This document shows, piece after piece, positions 17,574 to 26,539 of a stretch of DNA of 64,000 nucleotides (the stretch's first letter is position 1; each line of letters opens with the position of its first letter). A program made the position numbers and the translations under genes. The stretch comes from Kribbibacterium absianum (lineage in GTDB: Bacteria > Actinomycetota > Coriobacteriia > Coriobacteriales > Atopobiaceae): positions 496,001 through 560,000 of the forward strand of contig NZ_JASJEX010000001.1 in assembly GCF_030067705.1 (NCBI RefSeq), given 5' to 3'. Under the pieces are notes generated by a model that did not search any database, was not told the origin of the DNA, and saw only the letters and a list, made by a program, of their open reading frames with translations.

Positions 17574-19382
17574 ATGACTACGACTGACACCTCTCACATC
17601 CGGAACTTCTCGATCGTCGCGCACATCGACCACGGGAAGTCCACCATCTCCGACCGCATCCTCGAGCTGACCCACACGGTCGAGGAGCGCGACATGCGCT
17701 CGCAGCTCCTCGACACGATGGACATCGAACAGGAGCGCGGCATCACGATCAAGTCCAACGCCGTGCGCGTGATGTACGACGCGGACGACGGCGAGACCTA
17801 CCAGTTCAACCTCATCGACACGCCGGGGCACGTGGACTTCACCTACGAGGTCTCGCGCTCTCTCGCCGCCTGCGAGGGCGCGGTGCTCGTCGTGGACGCC
17901 ACCCAGGGCGTCGAGGCCCAGACGGTCTCGAACGCGAACCTGGCGATGAACGCGAACCTGGAGATCGTGCCGGCCATCAACAAGATCGACCTGCCGAGCG
18001 CGCACCCGGACGAGGTGCGCGAGGAGATCGAGGAGGAGCTCGCCATCCCGGCCGAAGACGCCGTGTGCGTCTCGGGCAAGACCGGCGAGGGCATCCACGA
18101 CCTGCTCGAGTCGATCGTCTTCCTCGTGCCGCCCCCGGAGGGCGACGCGCGGGCGCCGCTCAAGGCGCTGATCCTGGACTCGTACTTCGACGAGTACCGC
18201 GGCGTGGTGGCGATGGTGCGCGTCTTCGACGGCTCCATCAAGAAGGGCGACCGCCTGCACATGATGCAGGGCGACGAGGACTTCCTCGTGGACGCCGTGG
18301 CGGTGAAGCGGCCGGCCGAGGTGCCCGTGCGAGAGCTTGCGGTGGGAGAGGTCGGCGTCGTGGTGACCGGCCTCAAGGACCCCGCTGCCGTGCGCGTGGG
18401 CGACACGCTCACCTACGCCGACCGTCCCTGCGCAGAGGCGCTCCCCGGGTACCGCGAGGCCAAGCCGATGGTCTACACCGGCATCTTCCCGATCGACAAC
18501 AAGGAGTACGAGAACCTCCGCGACGCGCTCGAGAAGCTCCGCGTGAACGACCCGTCGCTCGTGTGGGACCCCGAGACCTCCGTCGCCCTTGGCTTCGGCT
18601 TCCGCGTCGGGTTCCTCGGCCTTCTCCACATGGAGGTGGTCAAGGAGCGGCTGGAGCGCGAGTTCGGCCTCGACCTCATCGCCACGAGCCCGTCGGTGGA
18701 CTACCACGTGTACCTCACGGACGGCGACATGGTGGACATCCGCAGCCCGCAGGACCTGCCCGACCCGAGCTCCATCGACCACATCGAGGAGCCGTACCTG
18801 AAGGCGAAGGTCATCGTGCCCCCGGAGTTCACGGGCGCCGTGATGCAGCTCGCGGTGGAGCACCGCGGCGAGATGGCGGACATGGTCTACCTCTCCGACA
18901 AGTCCGTGGAGATGCACTTCGAGATCCCGCTGGCCGAGCTCATCCTCGACTTCTTCGACCAGCTGAAGAGCCGGACCAAAGGCTACGCGTCGCTCGACTA
19001 CGAGTTCGACGAGTACCGCCCGAGCGACCTCGTGAAGCTCGACATCCTGCTCTCCGGCGACGACGTGGACGCGCTCTCGTTCATCGTGCACAAGGACAAG
19101 GCCTACCCGCTCGCGCGCGGCCTCTGCGACAAGCTCAAGGAGATGATCCCGCGCCAGCAGTTCGAGGTGCCGATCCAAGGCGCCATCGGCTCGAAGATCA
19201 TCGCCCGCTCCACCGTGAAGGCGGTGCGCAAGGACGTGCTGGCCAAGTGCTACGGCGGCGACATCACGCGCAAGCGCAAGCTCCTCGAGAAGCAGAAGGA
19301 GGGCAAGAAGCGCATGAAGTCCATCGGGCGCGTGGAGGTGCCGCAGGAAGCGTTCCTCGCCGTGCTGAAGGTGGACGAGTGA
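17574..19382 (+). CDS. lepA: Elongation factor 4 (LepA), ribosome-associated GTPase
   Basis: This is 602 residues. The G1 motif AHIDHGKST is at 16-24, DTPGHVDF and NKIDLPSA follow, then EF-G-like domains and the LepA-specific C-terminal domain (ending [19 protein letters not shown]). LepA is a conserved translational GTPase acting on stalled or misplaced ribosomes and on 30S assembly. The TGA overlaps the dusB GTG. The mRNA may be leaderless (see the -10 box). Confidence 0.96.
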   Translation: MTTTDTSHIRNFSIVAHIDHGKSTISDRILELTHTVEERDMRSQLLDTMDIEQERGITIKSNAVRVMYDADDGETYQFNLIDTPGHVDFTYEVSRSLAACEGAVLVVDATQGVEAQTVSNANLAMNANLEIVPAINKIDLPSAHPDEVREEIEEELAIPAEDAVCVSGKTGEGIHDLLESIVFLVPPPEGDARAPLKALILDSYFDEYRGVVAMVRVFDGSIKKGDRLHMMQGDEDFLVDAVAVKRPAEVPVRELAVGEVGVVVTGLKDPAAVRVGDTLTYADRPCAEALPGYREAKPMVYTGIFPIDNKEYENLRDALEKLRVNDPSLVWDPETSVALGFGFRVGFLGLLHMEVVKERLEREFGLDLIATSPSVDYHVYLTDGDMVDIRSPQDLPDPSSIDHIEEPYLKAKVIVPPEFTGAVMQLAVEHRGEMADMVYLSDKSVEMHFEIPLAELILDFFDQLKSRTKGYASLDYEFDEYRPSDLVKLDILLSGDDVDALSFIVHKDKAYPLARGLCDKLKEMIPRQQFEVPIQGAIGSKIIARSTVKAVRKDVLAKCYGGDITRKRKLLEKQKEGKKRMKSIGRVEVPQEAFLAVLKVDE

Positions 19383-20590
19383 CGGCGGAAGAGCTGCTCG
19401 AGCAGTACGGACCCGAGTGCGGCCTGACCTGCAAAAGGGGACGGAGCACTTTTGCAGGTGCTTCGACGCCTGATGACGTGCGCGCCGCACTGGCGCACAG
19501 CCCCTTCCTGATGGCGCCGATGGCCGGCGTCTCCGACCAGGCGTACCGCCTGATGGCGCAGGCCGGCGGCGCTGCCTTGGGCTACAGCGAGATGGTGTCC
19601 TGCGCGGGCATCCATTACGGCGGCGAGAAGACCTGGGGGCTCGTGGACCCGGACCCGGCCGAGCCGGACCTTGCGGTGCAGCTCTTTGGCAGCGACCCCG
19701 AGCTTTTCGCCGAGGCGGCCGAGAAGGTCCAGGCGCGGCTCGGCGAGCGTCTCGCCCTCATCGACGTGAACATGGCGTGTCCGGTGCCCAAGGTGACCAA
19801 GAAGGGGGAGGGCTCTGCGCTGCTGGACTCTCCTGTGTTGGCCGCCGAGATCGTGCAAGCGTGCGTCGAGCACTGCGACGTACCCGTGACGGTGAAGACA
19901 CGACGCGCGCGGCGCCCGGACGGACAGGGCTCCGCGGGCGACCAGGTGGTGGACCTCGCAAAGGCCGTGGAGGCCGCCGGCGCCTCGGCAATCGGCGTGC
20001 ACGGCCGGTACGCGTCGCAGTTCTATCGCGGCGAGTCGGACGACGGCCCGGTCACGAAGATCGCGGCCGAGCTGTCCATTCCGGTCATTGCCACTGGCGA
20101 CGCGCTGACGCCAGAGCGCTGCGTCGAGCTGCTCGGCACTGGCGCCGCTGGCGTGTTCGTGGCCCGGGGGACCTACGGGAACCCGTGGATCTTCTCGGAC
20201 GCGCTCGCGCTGCTGCGCGGCGAGCCGGTGCCGGAGCATACGGCGCACGAGCGGATCGCCGCGTTCAAGCTGCATGTGAGGCTCCTCGAGGCGACGGGGG
20301 CGCACCTAGCGCGGGCACGCTCGCTCGCGGGCTGGTACCTGCGTGGATTGCCGAACGCAGCGTCGTGGCGCGAGCGCGCGATGCACTGCTCGTCGGTGGA
20401 TGAGTACTGCGCGCTGGCGGACGCCGCAGGGCCGCCGCTCTCGACTGATCACAGAGTCACGCGCCCCCGTTCTGCAGATCCGAGGCCCGCGGGCCGGCAA
20501 AAGTGCCGAGAGGTCCCTCGTTCTGCACTTTTGGCGGGACAAACCACAGAACGAGGGACAGCGGCGACCGAAGGGAGGCCGCATGGCTGA
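19379..20590 (+). CDS. dusB: tRNA-dihydrouridine synthase, DusB-like
   Basis: This is 403 residues, longer than the usual ~320-350. The FMN barrel core starts [11 protein letters not shown] at ~44-54; [10 protein letters not shown] carries the catalytic cysteine, and [12 protein letters not shown] and ATGDALTPE follow. It reduces uridines in tRNA. The GTG at 19379 overlaps the lepA stop by four bases. Both ends look modified by repeats: residues ~17-27 are encoded by a palindrome, and the last ~40 residues are encoded by an inverted-repeat cluster that runs into hemW. A later start (GTG 19478) would drop the N-terminal repeat, but has no ribosome site. Confidence 0.85.
   Translation: MTAEELLEQYGPECGLTCKRGRSTFAGASTPDDVRAALAHSPFLMAPMAGVSDQAYRLMAQAGGAALGYSEMVSCAGIHYGGEKTWGLVDPDPAEPDLAVQLFGSDPELFAEAAEKVQARLGERLALIDVNMACPVPKVTKKGEGSALLDSPVLAAEIVQACVEHCDVPVTVKTRRARRPDGQGSAGDQVVDLAKAVEAAGASAIGVHGRYASQFYRGESDDGPVTKIAAELSIPVIATGDALTPERCVELLGTGAAGVFVARGTYGNPWIFSDALALLRGEPVPEHTAHERIAAFKLHVRLLEATGAHLARARSLAGWYLRGLPNAASWRERAMHCSSVDEYCALADAAGPPLSTDHRVTRPRSADPRPAGRQKCREVPRSALLAGQTTERGTAATEGRPHG
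19427..19459 (+). repeat. Palindromic element inside dusB (family B-like)
   Basis: The arms ACCTGCAAAAG (19427-19437) and CTTTTGCAGGT (19449-19459) are an 11-bp perfect inverted repeat with GGGAC in the centre. The inner 31 nt and the GCAAAAnGGGAC core resemble the family B element at 31986. Confidence 0.7.
20468..20559 (+). repeat. Inverted-repeat cluster at the dusB/hemW junction
   Basis: GTCCCTCGTTCTG (20513-20525) pairs perfectly with CAGAACGAGGGAC (20547-20559). GCAAAAGTGC just upstream (20498-20507) is complementary to GCACTTTTG in the loop, and CGTTCTGCA occurs twice (20468, 20518). The dusB frame reads through the whole cluster. Confidence 0.75.
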
Positions 20591-21791
20591 GAAGGACTTC
20601 CGAGCGCTCTATCTCCACGTCCCCTTCTGCGCGAGCAAGTGCGCCTATTGCGACTTCGAGTCGGCCCCGTGCGACCGGCGCGACCCGCTGTTGAGCGAGT
20701 ACGCGGTATCGGTCGCCGGTATGGTCGAGCGGGTCCGGAGCGCCGGGCTGCTCGGCGCCCTCGAGACCGCCTACATCGGCGGCGGCACGCCGACGCTTCT
20801 GGCGGACGGGGACCTCGTGCGGCTCGTCAAGATCTCGGGGCCGGTGGGCGAGCTGTCGTTCGAGGCCAACCCCGAGTCCCTGACCGCCGAGAAGCTCGTG
20901 GCCGCCCGTGAGGCCGGGGCGACGCGTGTCTCGATCGGCGTTCAATCGCTCAACGACCGCGAGCTGCGCGCGCTCGGACGCGTCCACACCGCCGAGACGG
21001 CGATCGAGGCGCTGCGTCTTGCCGCAGTGTCCGGCCTCGACGTGTCGTGCGACCTCATGGGCGCGATCCCGTTGCAGACCCCGGAGAGCCTTAGGTCCTC
21101 CGTGCGCGGAGTGCTCGGCTGCGGCGTCGGGCACGTGAGCGTCTACCCGCTCCAGGTGGAGGAGGGGACGCCGTTCGGCCGGGCGGTGGACGAGGGCCGC
21201 ATGGAGCTCCCGAGCACGGACCGGGAGGCCGATGCGATGGAGGAGGCCGAGGCGCTCCTGCGGGCGGCCGGCTTCCAGCGCTACGAGGTGGCGAGCTACG
21301 CGCTCCCCGGGAGGGACTGCCGTCACAACGGGCACTACTGGGACGGCTCGGCGTACCTTGGGCTCGGCACCGGTGCGGCGTCGATGGCGCACCGCGCGCT
21401 GTACGAGCGGTTCCGCGAGCTGGCCCCGGGCCTTCCGGCGATGCCCGACGGCAATGAGCGCGCGCGGTTCTCGTGCACGTCGACCGCGCCGGCCGTCGCG
21501 TCCGCGCATGGGGCGCTCGAGCCGCTCGCCTGGGACGTCGAGTTCCTCACTGCCGGCGAGGCCGCCGCGGAGGACCTCATGCTCGCCGCCCGCACGAGCA
21601 AGGGAATCCCGGGCGAACAGGTGGCCCGCGCCGGCCGCCTCCTCGGGCGCGAGCGCGTGCTCGGCGCACTGCGCGGGCTCGAGCGCGACGGGCTTCTCGC
21701 CCGCGTGGATGACGCGTGGCGCCCCACTGAACGCGGGTGGCTTCTCGGCAACGTCGTCTTCGGGCGGTTGTGGAGCCTGGCCTCTGAATAA
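20583..21791 (+). CDS. hemW: HemW-type radical SAM protein (heme chaperone family)
   Basis: This is 402 residues. The radical SAM motif PFCASKCAYC has cysteines 16, 20 and 23; YIGGGTPTLL follows at ~61-70, with the C-terminal HemN-like domain after ~290. HemW binds heme and was long misannotated as coproporphyrinogen oxidase. It is often next to lepA, as here. ATG 20583 has GGGAGG five bases upstream and overlaps the dusB frame by eight bases. Confidence 0.92.
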   Translation: MAEKDFRALYLHVPFCASKCAYCDFESAPCDRRDPLLSEYAVSVAGMVERVRSAGLLGALETAYIGGGTPTLLADGDLVRLVKISGPVGELSFEANPESLTAEKLVAAREAGATRVSIGVQSLNDRELRALGRVHTAETAIEALRLAAVSGLDVSCDLMGAIPLQTPESLRSSVRGVLGCGVGHVSVYPLQVEEGTPFGRAVDEGRMELPSTDREADAMEEAEALLRAAGFQRYEVASYALPGRDCRHNGHYWDGSAYLGLGTGAASMAHRALYERFRELAPGLPAMPDGNERARFSCTSTAPAVASAHGALEPLAWDVEFLTAGEAAAEDLMLAARTSKGIPGEQVARAGRLLGRERVLGALRGLERDGLLARVDDAWRPTERGWLLGNVVFGRLWSLASE

Positions 21792-21849
21792 CACTGCTAG
21801 GCGGTGGGAATTCTCCTCAGCGGTCATTCACCGACGGAAAGGAGCGCCC

Positions 21850-22395
21850 ATGGCGTCCATCTACGATTTCACTGTCGAGAAGCCCGACGGCACGGAGGTC
21901 TCGCTCTCCGAGTTCCAGGGCAAGCCGATGCTCATCGTCAACACTGCCACTGGCTGTGGCTTCACCCCGCAGTACGAGGATCTCAAGAACCTGTACAACA
22001 CCTACTCCGGACAGGGCCTCGAGATCATCGACATCCCGTGCGACCAGTTCGGGCACCAGGCGCCCGGCACCGACGAGGAGATCCACACCTTCTGCACCGC
22101 GAACTTCGGCACCCCCTACGAGCAGTACAAGAAGTCCGAGGTGAACGGCGACGGGCAGCTGCCGCTCTACGCCTTCTTGAAGGAGCAGCAGGGCTTCGAG
22201 GGTTTCACGGGGGAGAAGGCCGACTTCATGGACGGCTACCTCAAGGAGAACGTGGACCCGAACTACGCGGACAACGACGACATCAAGTGGAACTTCACCA
22301 AGTTCCTCGTCTCCAAGGACGGCGACGTGGTGGCGCGCTTCGAGCCCACCGTTGACATGGCCGTCGTGGAAGAGGCCGTGAAGGAGCAACTGTAA
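21850..22395 (+). CDS. gpx: Glutathione-peroxidase-family thiol peroxidase
   Basis: This is 181 residues, one thioredoxin-fold domain. [12 protein letters not shown] places a peroxidatic cysteine (not selenocysteine) at 36; [13 protein letters not shown] and [10 protein letters not shown] complete the catalytic set. It reduces hydroperoxides, probably with thioredoxin rather than glutathione as the reductant (inference from family knowledge). Start ATG 21850 follows GGAAAGGAG. A family A element and a terminator follow. Confidence 0.92.
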   Translation: MASIYDFTVEKPDGTEVSLSEFQGKPMLIVNTATGCGFTPQYEDLKNLYNTYSGQGLEIIDIPCDQFGHQAPGTDEEIHTFCTANFGTPYEQYKKSEVNGDGQLPLYAFLKEQQGFEGFTGEKADFMDGYLKENVDPNYADNDDIKWNFTKFLVSKDGDVVARFEPTVDMAVVEEAVKEQL

Positions 22396-22404
22396 CGCCC
22401 CGGG

Positions 22405-22435
22405 TGGGACACTTCAAAAAGACGAGAGCGTCTCA
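22405..22435 (+). repeat. 31-nt family A palindromic element, copy 1
   Basis: TGGGAC at one end, GTCTCA at the other, core CAAAAAGACGAGA. Lies between the gpx stop and its terminator. Confidence 0.85.
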
Positions 22436-22448
22436 CTGCGCGGTTGAC

Positions 22449-22478
22449 GAGGGTCGCCTTGAGGGGCGGCCCTCTTTT
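22449..22478 (+). terminator. Rho-independent terminator after gpx
   Basis: GAGGGTCGCC (22449-22458) pairs with GGCGGCCCTC (22465-22474), followed by TTTT. Confidence 0.85.
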
Positions 22479-22499
22479 CATGGGGACAAACCCCTGTTC

Positions 22500-22528
22500 T
22501 TGACCGGGATTACCGGCTCTCCTATCGT
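22500..22528 (+). promoter_or_regulatory. Promoter of the first dnaJ gene
   Basis: TTGACC (22500-22505) and TATCGT (22523-22528) with a 17-base spacer. The inverted repeat GGGGacaaaCCCC lies just upstream. No CIRCE or HAIR heat-shock operator was recognised. Confidence 0.75.
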
Positions 22529-22571
22529 ATTTGGGTTACTGAGAGCACCCGGCGACAGGAGCCCCACCCGC

Positions 22572-23687
22572 ATGTCTTCGATGACCGAGAAGGACTACTA
22601 CGCCATCTTGGGCGTCCCCGAGAACGCGAGCACCGACGAGATCCGCAAGGCGTTCCAGCAAAAGGCACGCAAGCTGCACCCGGACGTCAACAAGGCGCCC
22701 GACGCCGAGGAGAGGTTCAAGGAGGTCTCCGAGGCCTACGCCGTCCTATCGGACGAGGACAAGCGGCGCCGCTACGACGCGATGCGCTCTGGCAACGTGT
22801 TCGCGCAGAGCTCCCCAACGGGGCCGGCCGGCGGCTATGGCTACGGCGGGTACGGCTCGCCGTTCGGCGGACCGGTGGGCTGGGGCGGGTTCTCGACCCA
22901 ACGGCGAACGCGGGCAGCAGCGTTCAACCCCCGGGCGGGCCAGGACGTCGTGTACCAGCTGGACCTTGATCCCAAGACCGCTGCGGCCGGTTGCCGCCGG
23001 GGCGTCACCTATCAACGCTACGTGAGCTGCGACGCCTGCCACGGCACCGGCTCCACCGAGGTGGACCACGCCAAAGCCTGCCCGACCTGTCACGGCACCG
23101 GCACCATCGATGTGGACCTGTCGCAGGTCTTCGGCGGCCTGGGCTTCGGCGCGATGCGCATGCAGTGCCCCGAGTGCGAGGGCACCGGCAAGGTGGTCGC
23201 CGACCCCTGCGACCGCTGTCACGGGTCCGGGCGCGTGCTGTCCGGGTCGGAGGCGGTCGTGGACATCCCCGCCAACTCCCACGACGGCACCGAGGTGCGC
23301 ATCAAGGGCATGGGCAACGCGGGCACCAACGGCGCGCCGGCGGGCGACCTCGTCGTGCGCGTGGGCGTGCCAGCGGAACGTTTGAGCCCGGAGAGCGCGA
23401 TGGGCTTCCAGGTGATCGGCTTCATCATCCCGTTCGTGTTCTTCGGCTGGTTCTTCAACGTGCTCGACGTGCTCGTGCCGCTCATGGCCATCCCGGTGGT
23501 CCTCGGCGCGGTGTTCATCGTCCGGGGCGGCCTCGGTAAGCACAACAGGGTCTGGTGGAAGAACGCCGGGCGCTACGTGGTCAACGGGCTCTCCAACGGC
23601 TTTTTGCTGGCCCTGTTCCTCGGCCTGCTGTTCAGCTGCGCGCAGAGCGCCGGCCGGACCGCGATGTACTACGGACCCGGCTGGTAG
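22572..23687 (+). CDS. DnaJ-family co-chaperone with C-terminal membrane helices
   Basis: This is 371 residues. The J-domain has HPD at 36-38, followed by a Gly-rich stretch (~85-110) and four zinc-finger repeats ([32 protein letters not shown]; ~152-222). Substrate-binding domain I is partial. The dimerisation region is replaced by three hydrophobic helices (~276-295, 300-317, 342-356). That is not normal DnaJ and suggests a membrane-anchored J-protein. ATG 22572 has an AGGAG site. It precedes a full-length dnaJ, so this is a paralogue with a special role rather than the main DnaJ. Confidence 0.85.
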   Translation: MSSMTEKDYYAILGVPENASTDEIRKAFQQKARKLHPDVNKAPDAEERFKEVSEAYAVLSDEDKRRRYDAMRSGNVFAQSSPTGPAGGYGYGGYGSPFGGPVGWGGFSTQRRTRAAAFNPRAGQDVVYQLDLDPKTAAAGCRRGVTYQRYVSCDACHGTGSTEVDHAKACPTCHGTGTIDVDLSQVFGGLGFGAMRMQCPECEGTGKVVADPCDRCHGSGRVLSGSEAVVDIPANSHDGTEVRIKGMGNAGTNGAPAGDLVVRVGVPAERLSPESAMGFQVIGFIIPFVFFGWFFNVLDVLVPLMAIPVVLGAVFIVRGGLGKHNRVWWKNAGRYVVNGLSNGFLLALFLGLLFSCAQSAGRTAMYYGPGW

Positions 23688-23715
23688 CGGGGAGGGTGCC
23701 GGCGGGCCGGCAGGG

Positions 23716-23739
23716 CGCCCCGGAGAAACCCACGGGGCG
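23716..23739 (+). terminator. Possible terminator hairpin after the first dnaJ
   Basis: CGCCCC (23716-23721) pairs with GGGGCG (23734-23739) around an 12-nt loop, with a weak downstream ACTTGTTT. Confidence 0.4.
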
Positions 23740-23781
23740 AACTTGTTTCTGACGTGAACGTTTCGGAGCGGGCCAGAAACT

Positions 23782-23802
23782 AACGGATGGGCAGCATCCG
23801 TT
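23782..23802. promoter_or_regulatory. Perfect inverted repeat ahead of the second dnaJ, possible operator
   Basis: AACGGATG (23782-23789) and CATCCGTT (23795-23802) are perfect 8-bp arms five bases apart, just before a -10-like CATAGT at about 23808. A dimeric repressor site is plausible. Confidence 0.5.
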
Positions 23803-23873
23803 GGGGCATAGTGTCTCGCGACAAACTGCAGAGCGCGACGGGGGAGACGCCCCGCTGGAATGGAGGCTCGTCC

Positions 23874-25136
23874 ATGGCGGAGGCCAAACGCGACTACTAC
23901 GAGGTGCTCGGCGTCGATCGGGACGCGGACGCGAAGACCATCAAGCGGGCGTTCCTCAAGAAGGCGCGGGTGATGCACCCGGACGTCTCGGACGACCCGG
24001 ACGCCGAGGCCCAGTTCAAAGAGATCAACGAGGCGTACACGGTCCTCTCCGACGACGCCAAGCGTGCCAACTACGACCGCTACGGCGACCCCAACGGGCC
24101 GGGCGGCTTCGGCGGGGCCGGCATGGACGACTTCTTCGGCGGCTTCGATATGAGCGACCTGTTCTCCGAGTTCTTCGGCGGAGGGCGGGGTGCGTCGCGA
24201 CCGCGCACGCGCGGCCGCGACATGACCATCTCGATGCGCATCAGCCTCCAAGAAGCGGCAACGGGCGTCGAGCGCACCATCACCTACGACCGCCTTGCAC
24301 CCTGCGAGGACTGCGGCGGCACCGGCTCGGCGGACGGCTCCGAACCCGAGACGTGCCCTGACTGCGGGGGGTCCGGCGTTGTCACCAGCTGGCAGCACAC
24401 GATCCTTGGCCGCATGCAGACGCAGACCGCCTGCCCCACCTGTCACGGCACCGGCCAGGTGGTAGGGACACCGTGCGAGACCTGTGACGGGCAGGGGCGC
24501 GCACCGTCCCGCGAGAAGGTCACGGTGCAGATCCCCGCCGGCGTGCGCAGTGGCCAGTCGCTCGTGATCCAGGGGGCCGGGGAGGCCGGCGTGCGCGGCG
24601 AGGCCGCAGGAGACCTCGTCGTGACCGTCGAGGTGGAGCAGAGCGACCAGTTCGTGCGGCAAGGGGACGACCTGGCGTGCGCCATCGACGTGGACGCGTT
24701 CGAGGCGATGCTCGGCGCCGCCGTCGACGTGCCGGGCGTGATGCCCGACGAGACGGTGACGGTCGAGGTGCCGGCGGGGACGCAGCCGCAGGCTCAGATC
24801 GTCGTCCCGGGCAAGGGCATGCCGAGGCTCGGAAGCCCGGACCGCCGCGGCCGCCTGGTCTGCGTCGTGAACCTCGTGGTGCCGCGTGACCTCAGCGACG
24901 AGCAGCAGGCGGCGCTGACGGCGCTCGCCCGGGAGCGCGGGTGCCGCGTGGCCGGGTCCGACGAGACGCTCGAGGGCAGGATCGACGAGGTGTTCTCCGA
25001 GGACAAGGGCCTGGTTGAGGAGGCCGAGGCGCCGAGCGGACAGGCGGCGACGCACGAGGCTGCGGACGACCGTCCGGCGAAGAAGCCGCGGCCGACGAAG
25101 AAGCGCCCCTTCGGCAAGCGACGGAAGAAGAAGTGA
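23874..25136 (+). CDS. dnaJ: Chaperone DnaJ (HSP40), canonical
   Basis: This is 420 residues. J-domain with HPD at 35-37, Gly/Phe region with DDFFGGFD (~80-110), zinc finger with [24 protein letters not shown] and CETCDGQG (~143-210), two beta-sandwich substrate domains, and a basic Lys-rich tail after ~395. It delivers unfolded proteins to DnaK and stimulates its ATPase. The stop overlaps the mtaB GTG. The terminal KKRPFGKRRKKK tail is unusual. dnaK and grpE are not in the window. Confidence 0.95.
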   Translation: MAEAKRDYYEVLGVDRDADAKTIKRAFLKKARVMHPDVSDDPDAEAQFKEINEAYTVLSDDAKRANYDRYGDPNGPGGFGGAGMDDFFGGFDMSDLFSEFFGGGRGASRPRTRGRDMTISMRISLQEAATGVERTITYDRLAPCEDCGGTGSADGSEPETCPDCGGSGVVTSWQHTILGRMQTQTACPTCHGTGQVVGTPCETCDGQGRAPSREKVTVQIPAGVRSGQSLVIQGAGEAGVRGEAAGDLVVTVEVEQSDQFVRQGDDLACAIDVDAFEAMLGAAVDVPGVMPDETVTVEVPAGTQPQAQIVVPGKGMPRLGSPDRRGRLVCVVNLVVPRDLSDEQQAALTALARERGCRVAGSDETLEGRIDEVFSEDKGLVEEAEAPSGQAATHEAADDRPAKKPRPTKKRPFGKRRKKK

Positions 25137-26416
25137 GCGCTCCTGCGGGGGGTCCCGCCGCGGGGGCGGGGGCGTCGGCCGGTCGCGCTCCCCGCGTGGC
25201 GCTCGTGAACCTGGGCTGCCGCGTGAACCGGGTCGAACTCGACGCCATCGCCGCTTCCCTGCAGAAGGCCGGCTGCGAGCTGGTTCCGGAGCCGGACGCC
25301 GAGGCGGTGGTGGTCAACACGTGCGCCGTCACGGGCGAGGCCGAGGCCAAGGCGCGCAAGGCCGTGCGTCGGGCGGCCGCATTGCCGCAGGCGCCGGTGG
25401 TGGTGGCCACCGGGTGCGTGGCGAACCTGTTCGTCGACGAGTTGGCCGAGCTCGGCGATCGCGTCGTTGTGGAGCCGATCAAGGGGCTCGTGCCGGCACG
25501 CGTGCTGGGCGAGCTGGGCTGGTCCGAAGGGTCGGGCACGGCGACGGCCGGGGGCACGCCGACGGGCCGCACGCGCCCGGGCGTCAAGATCCAGGACGGT
25601 TGTGACAACCGGTGCACCTACTGCATCGTGTGGAAGGCCCGCGGGGCCGCACGGTCGCTGCCGCGAAACGAGGCGCTCGCGCAGGTGCTGGCCGAGGTCG
25701 ACGCCGGCGCCCACGAGGTGGTGCTCACCGGGATCAACCTGGGGCGTTACTCGGACGGCGGCTTTGGGCTCGCGGAGCTGCTCGACGAGCTTCTCGAGCG
25801 CACGGACGGCGTGCGCTACCGCCTCAGTTCCATCGAGCCTCCCGAGGTCACACCGGCGCTGCTCAGCGTGATGGGGCAGAGCGGCGGCATGGCGGCACCG
25901 TTTTTGCACCTGCCGGTCCAGAGCGGCTCTGCCGGCGTGCTCAAGCGCATGGGGCGCCTGTACACGCCTGCGGAGTACCTCCGCGTCGTCGATGCGGCGC
26001 GGGAGGCGGTGCCGGGAATCGCGGTGGCCTGCGACATCATCGCCGGCTTCCCGGGCGAGACGGACGAGGAGCACGTCGAGTCGGTGGCCCTCTGCCGGCG
26101 CGCCGCGTTCGCGAACATGCACGTGTTCCGCTACTCACGGCGCCCGGGGACACCTGCGGCGGCCTCGCCGGACCAGGTGGACCCGCGCGTGATCGCCGCG
26201 CGCGCCTCCGAGCTACGCGGCCTCGCACGGGACATGCGCCGGACGTACGTGGCAGCGCGCGTGGGCCAGCCGGAGCTGGTCCTCGTGGAGGGCGGCGGGA
26301 AGGGCGTCACCGGCGGCCTCGTGGAGTGCCTGGTGCCGGACGGCATCCGAGAAGGGTCGCTCGTCTCGGTCACGCCGCACGCGGCCCTTCCCGGCTCCCT
26401 CCTCGACGCCCGGTGA
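25133..26416 (+). CDS. mtaB: tRNA ms2t6A37 methylthiotransferase MtaB
   Basis: This is 427 residues. The UPF0004 domain has cysteines 29 (LGCRVN), 64 (NTCAVT) and 95 (TGCVAN); the radical SAM cluster is CDNRCTYC at 157-164. The LGCRVN form and short length favour MtaB over MiaB or RimO. It adds a methylthio group to t6A37 in tRNA. The TRAM region at the C-terminus is short. GTG 25133 overlaps dnaJ. Its TGA stop is the first three bases of a family A element. Confidence 0.88.
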   Translation: MSAPAGGPAAGAGASAGRAPRVALVNLGCRVNRVELDAIAASLQKAGCELVPEPDAEAVVVNTCAVTGEAEAKARKAVRRAAALPQAPVVVATGCVANLFVDELAELGDRVVVEPIKGLVPARVLGELGWSEGSGTATAGGTPTGRTRPGVKIQDGCDNRCTYCIVWKARGAARSLPRNEALAQVLAEVDAGAHEVVLTGINLGRYSDGGFGLAELLDELLERTDGVRYRLSSIEPPEVTPALLSVMGQSGGMAAPFLHLPVQSGSAGVLKRMGRLYTPAEYLRVVDAAREAVPGIAVACDIIAGFPGETDEEHVESVALCRRAAFANMHVFRYSRRPGTPAAASPDQVDPRVIAARASELRGLARDMRRTYVAARVGQPELVLVEGGGKGVTGGLVECLVPDGIREGSLVSVTPHAALPGSLLDAR

Positions 26417-26444
26417 GACACTCTAAAGAGACGAAAGTGTCTCA
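26414..26444 (+). repeat. 31-nt family A element, copy 2
   Basis: TGAGAC...GTCTCA with core TAAAGAGACGAAA. The first three bases are the mtaB stop codon. Paired in tandem with the next copy, 10 bases apart. Confidence 0.9.
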
Positions 26445-26454
26445 TCCCGTTCGG

Positions 26455-26485
26455 TGGGACAGGCCAAAGAGACGAGATCGTCCCA
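26455..26485 (+). repeat. 31-nt family A element, copy 3
   Basis: TGGGAC...GTCCCA with core CAAAGAGACGAGATC. Tandem partner of copy 2; both ends carry the compensated G/C version of the outer pair. Confidence 0.9.
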
Positions 26486-26539
26486 CCGCGCTGGGCTAGG
26501 ATGAACAGCGAAACCTGTCGTCCCGGTGAGGAGGCCTCA

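Noticed and set aside
17259-19490. Long minus-strand open frame of over 700 codons opposite lepA
   Set aside because: High GC leaves few stops in antisense frames. It is His/Arg/Val-rich, has no ribosome site and lies opposite a certain gene.
22746-25055. Minus-strand open frame of over 700 codons opposite the dnaJ genes
   Set aside because: Antisense shadow of two clear genes; composition is typical of reversed GC-rich codons.
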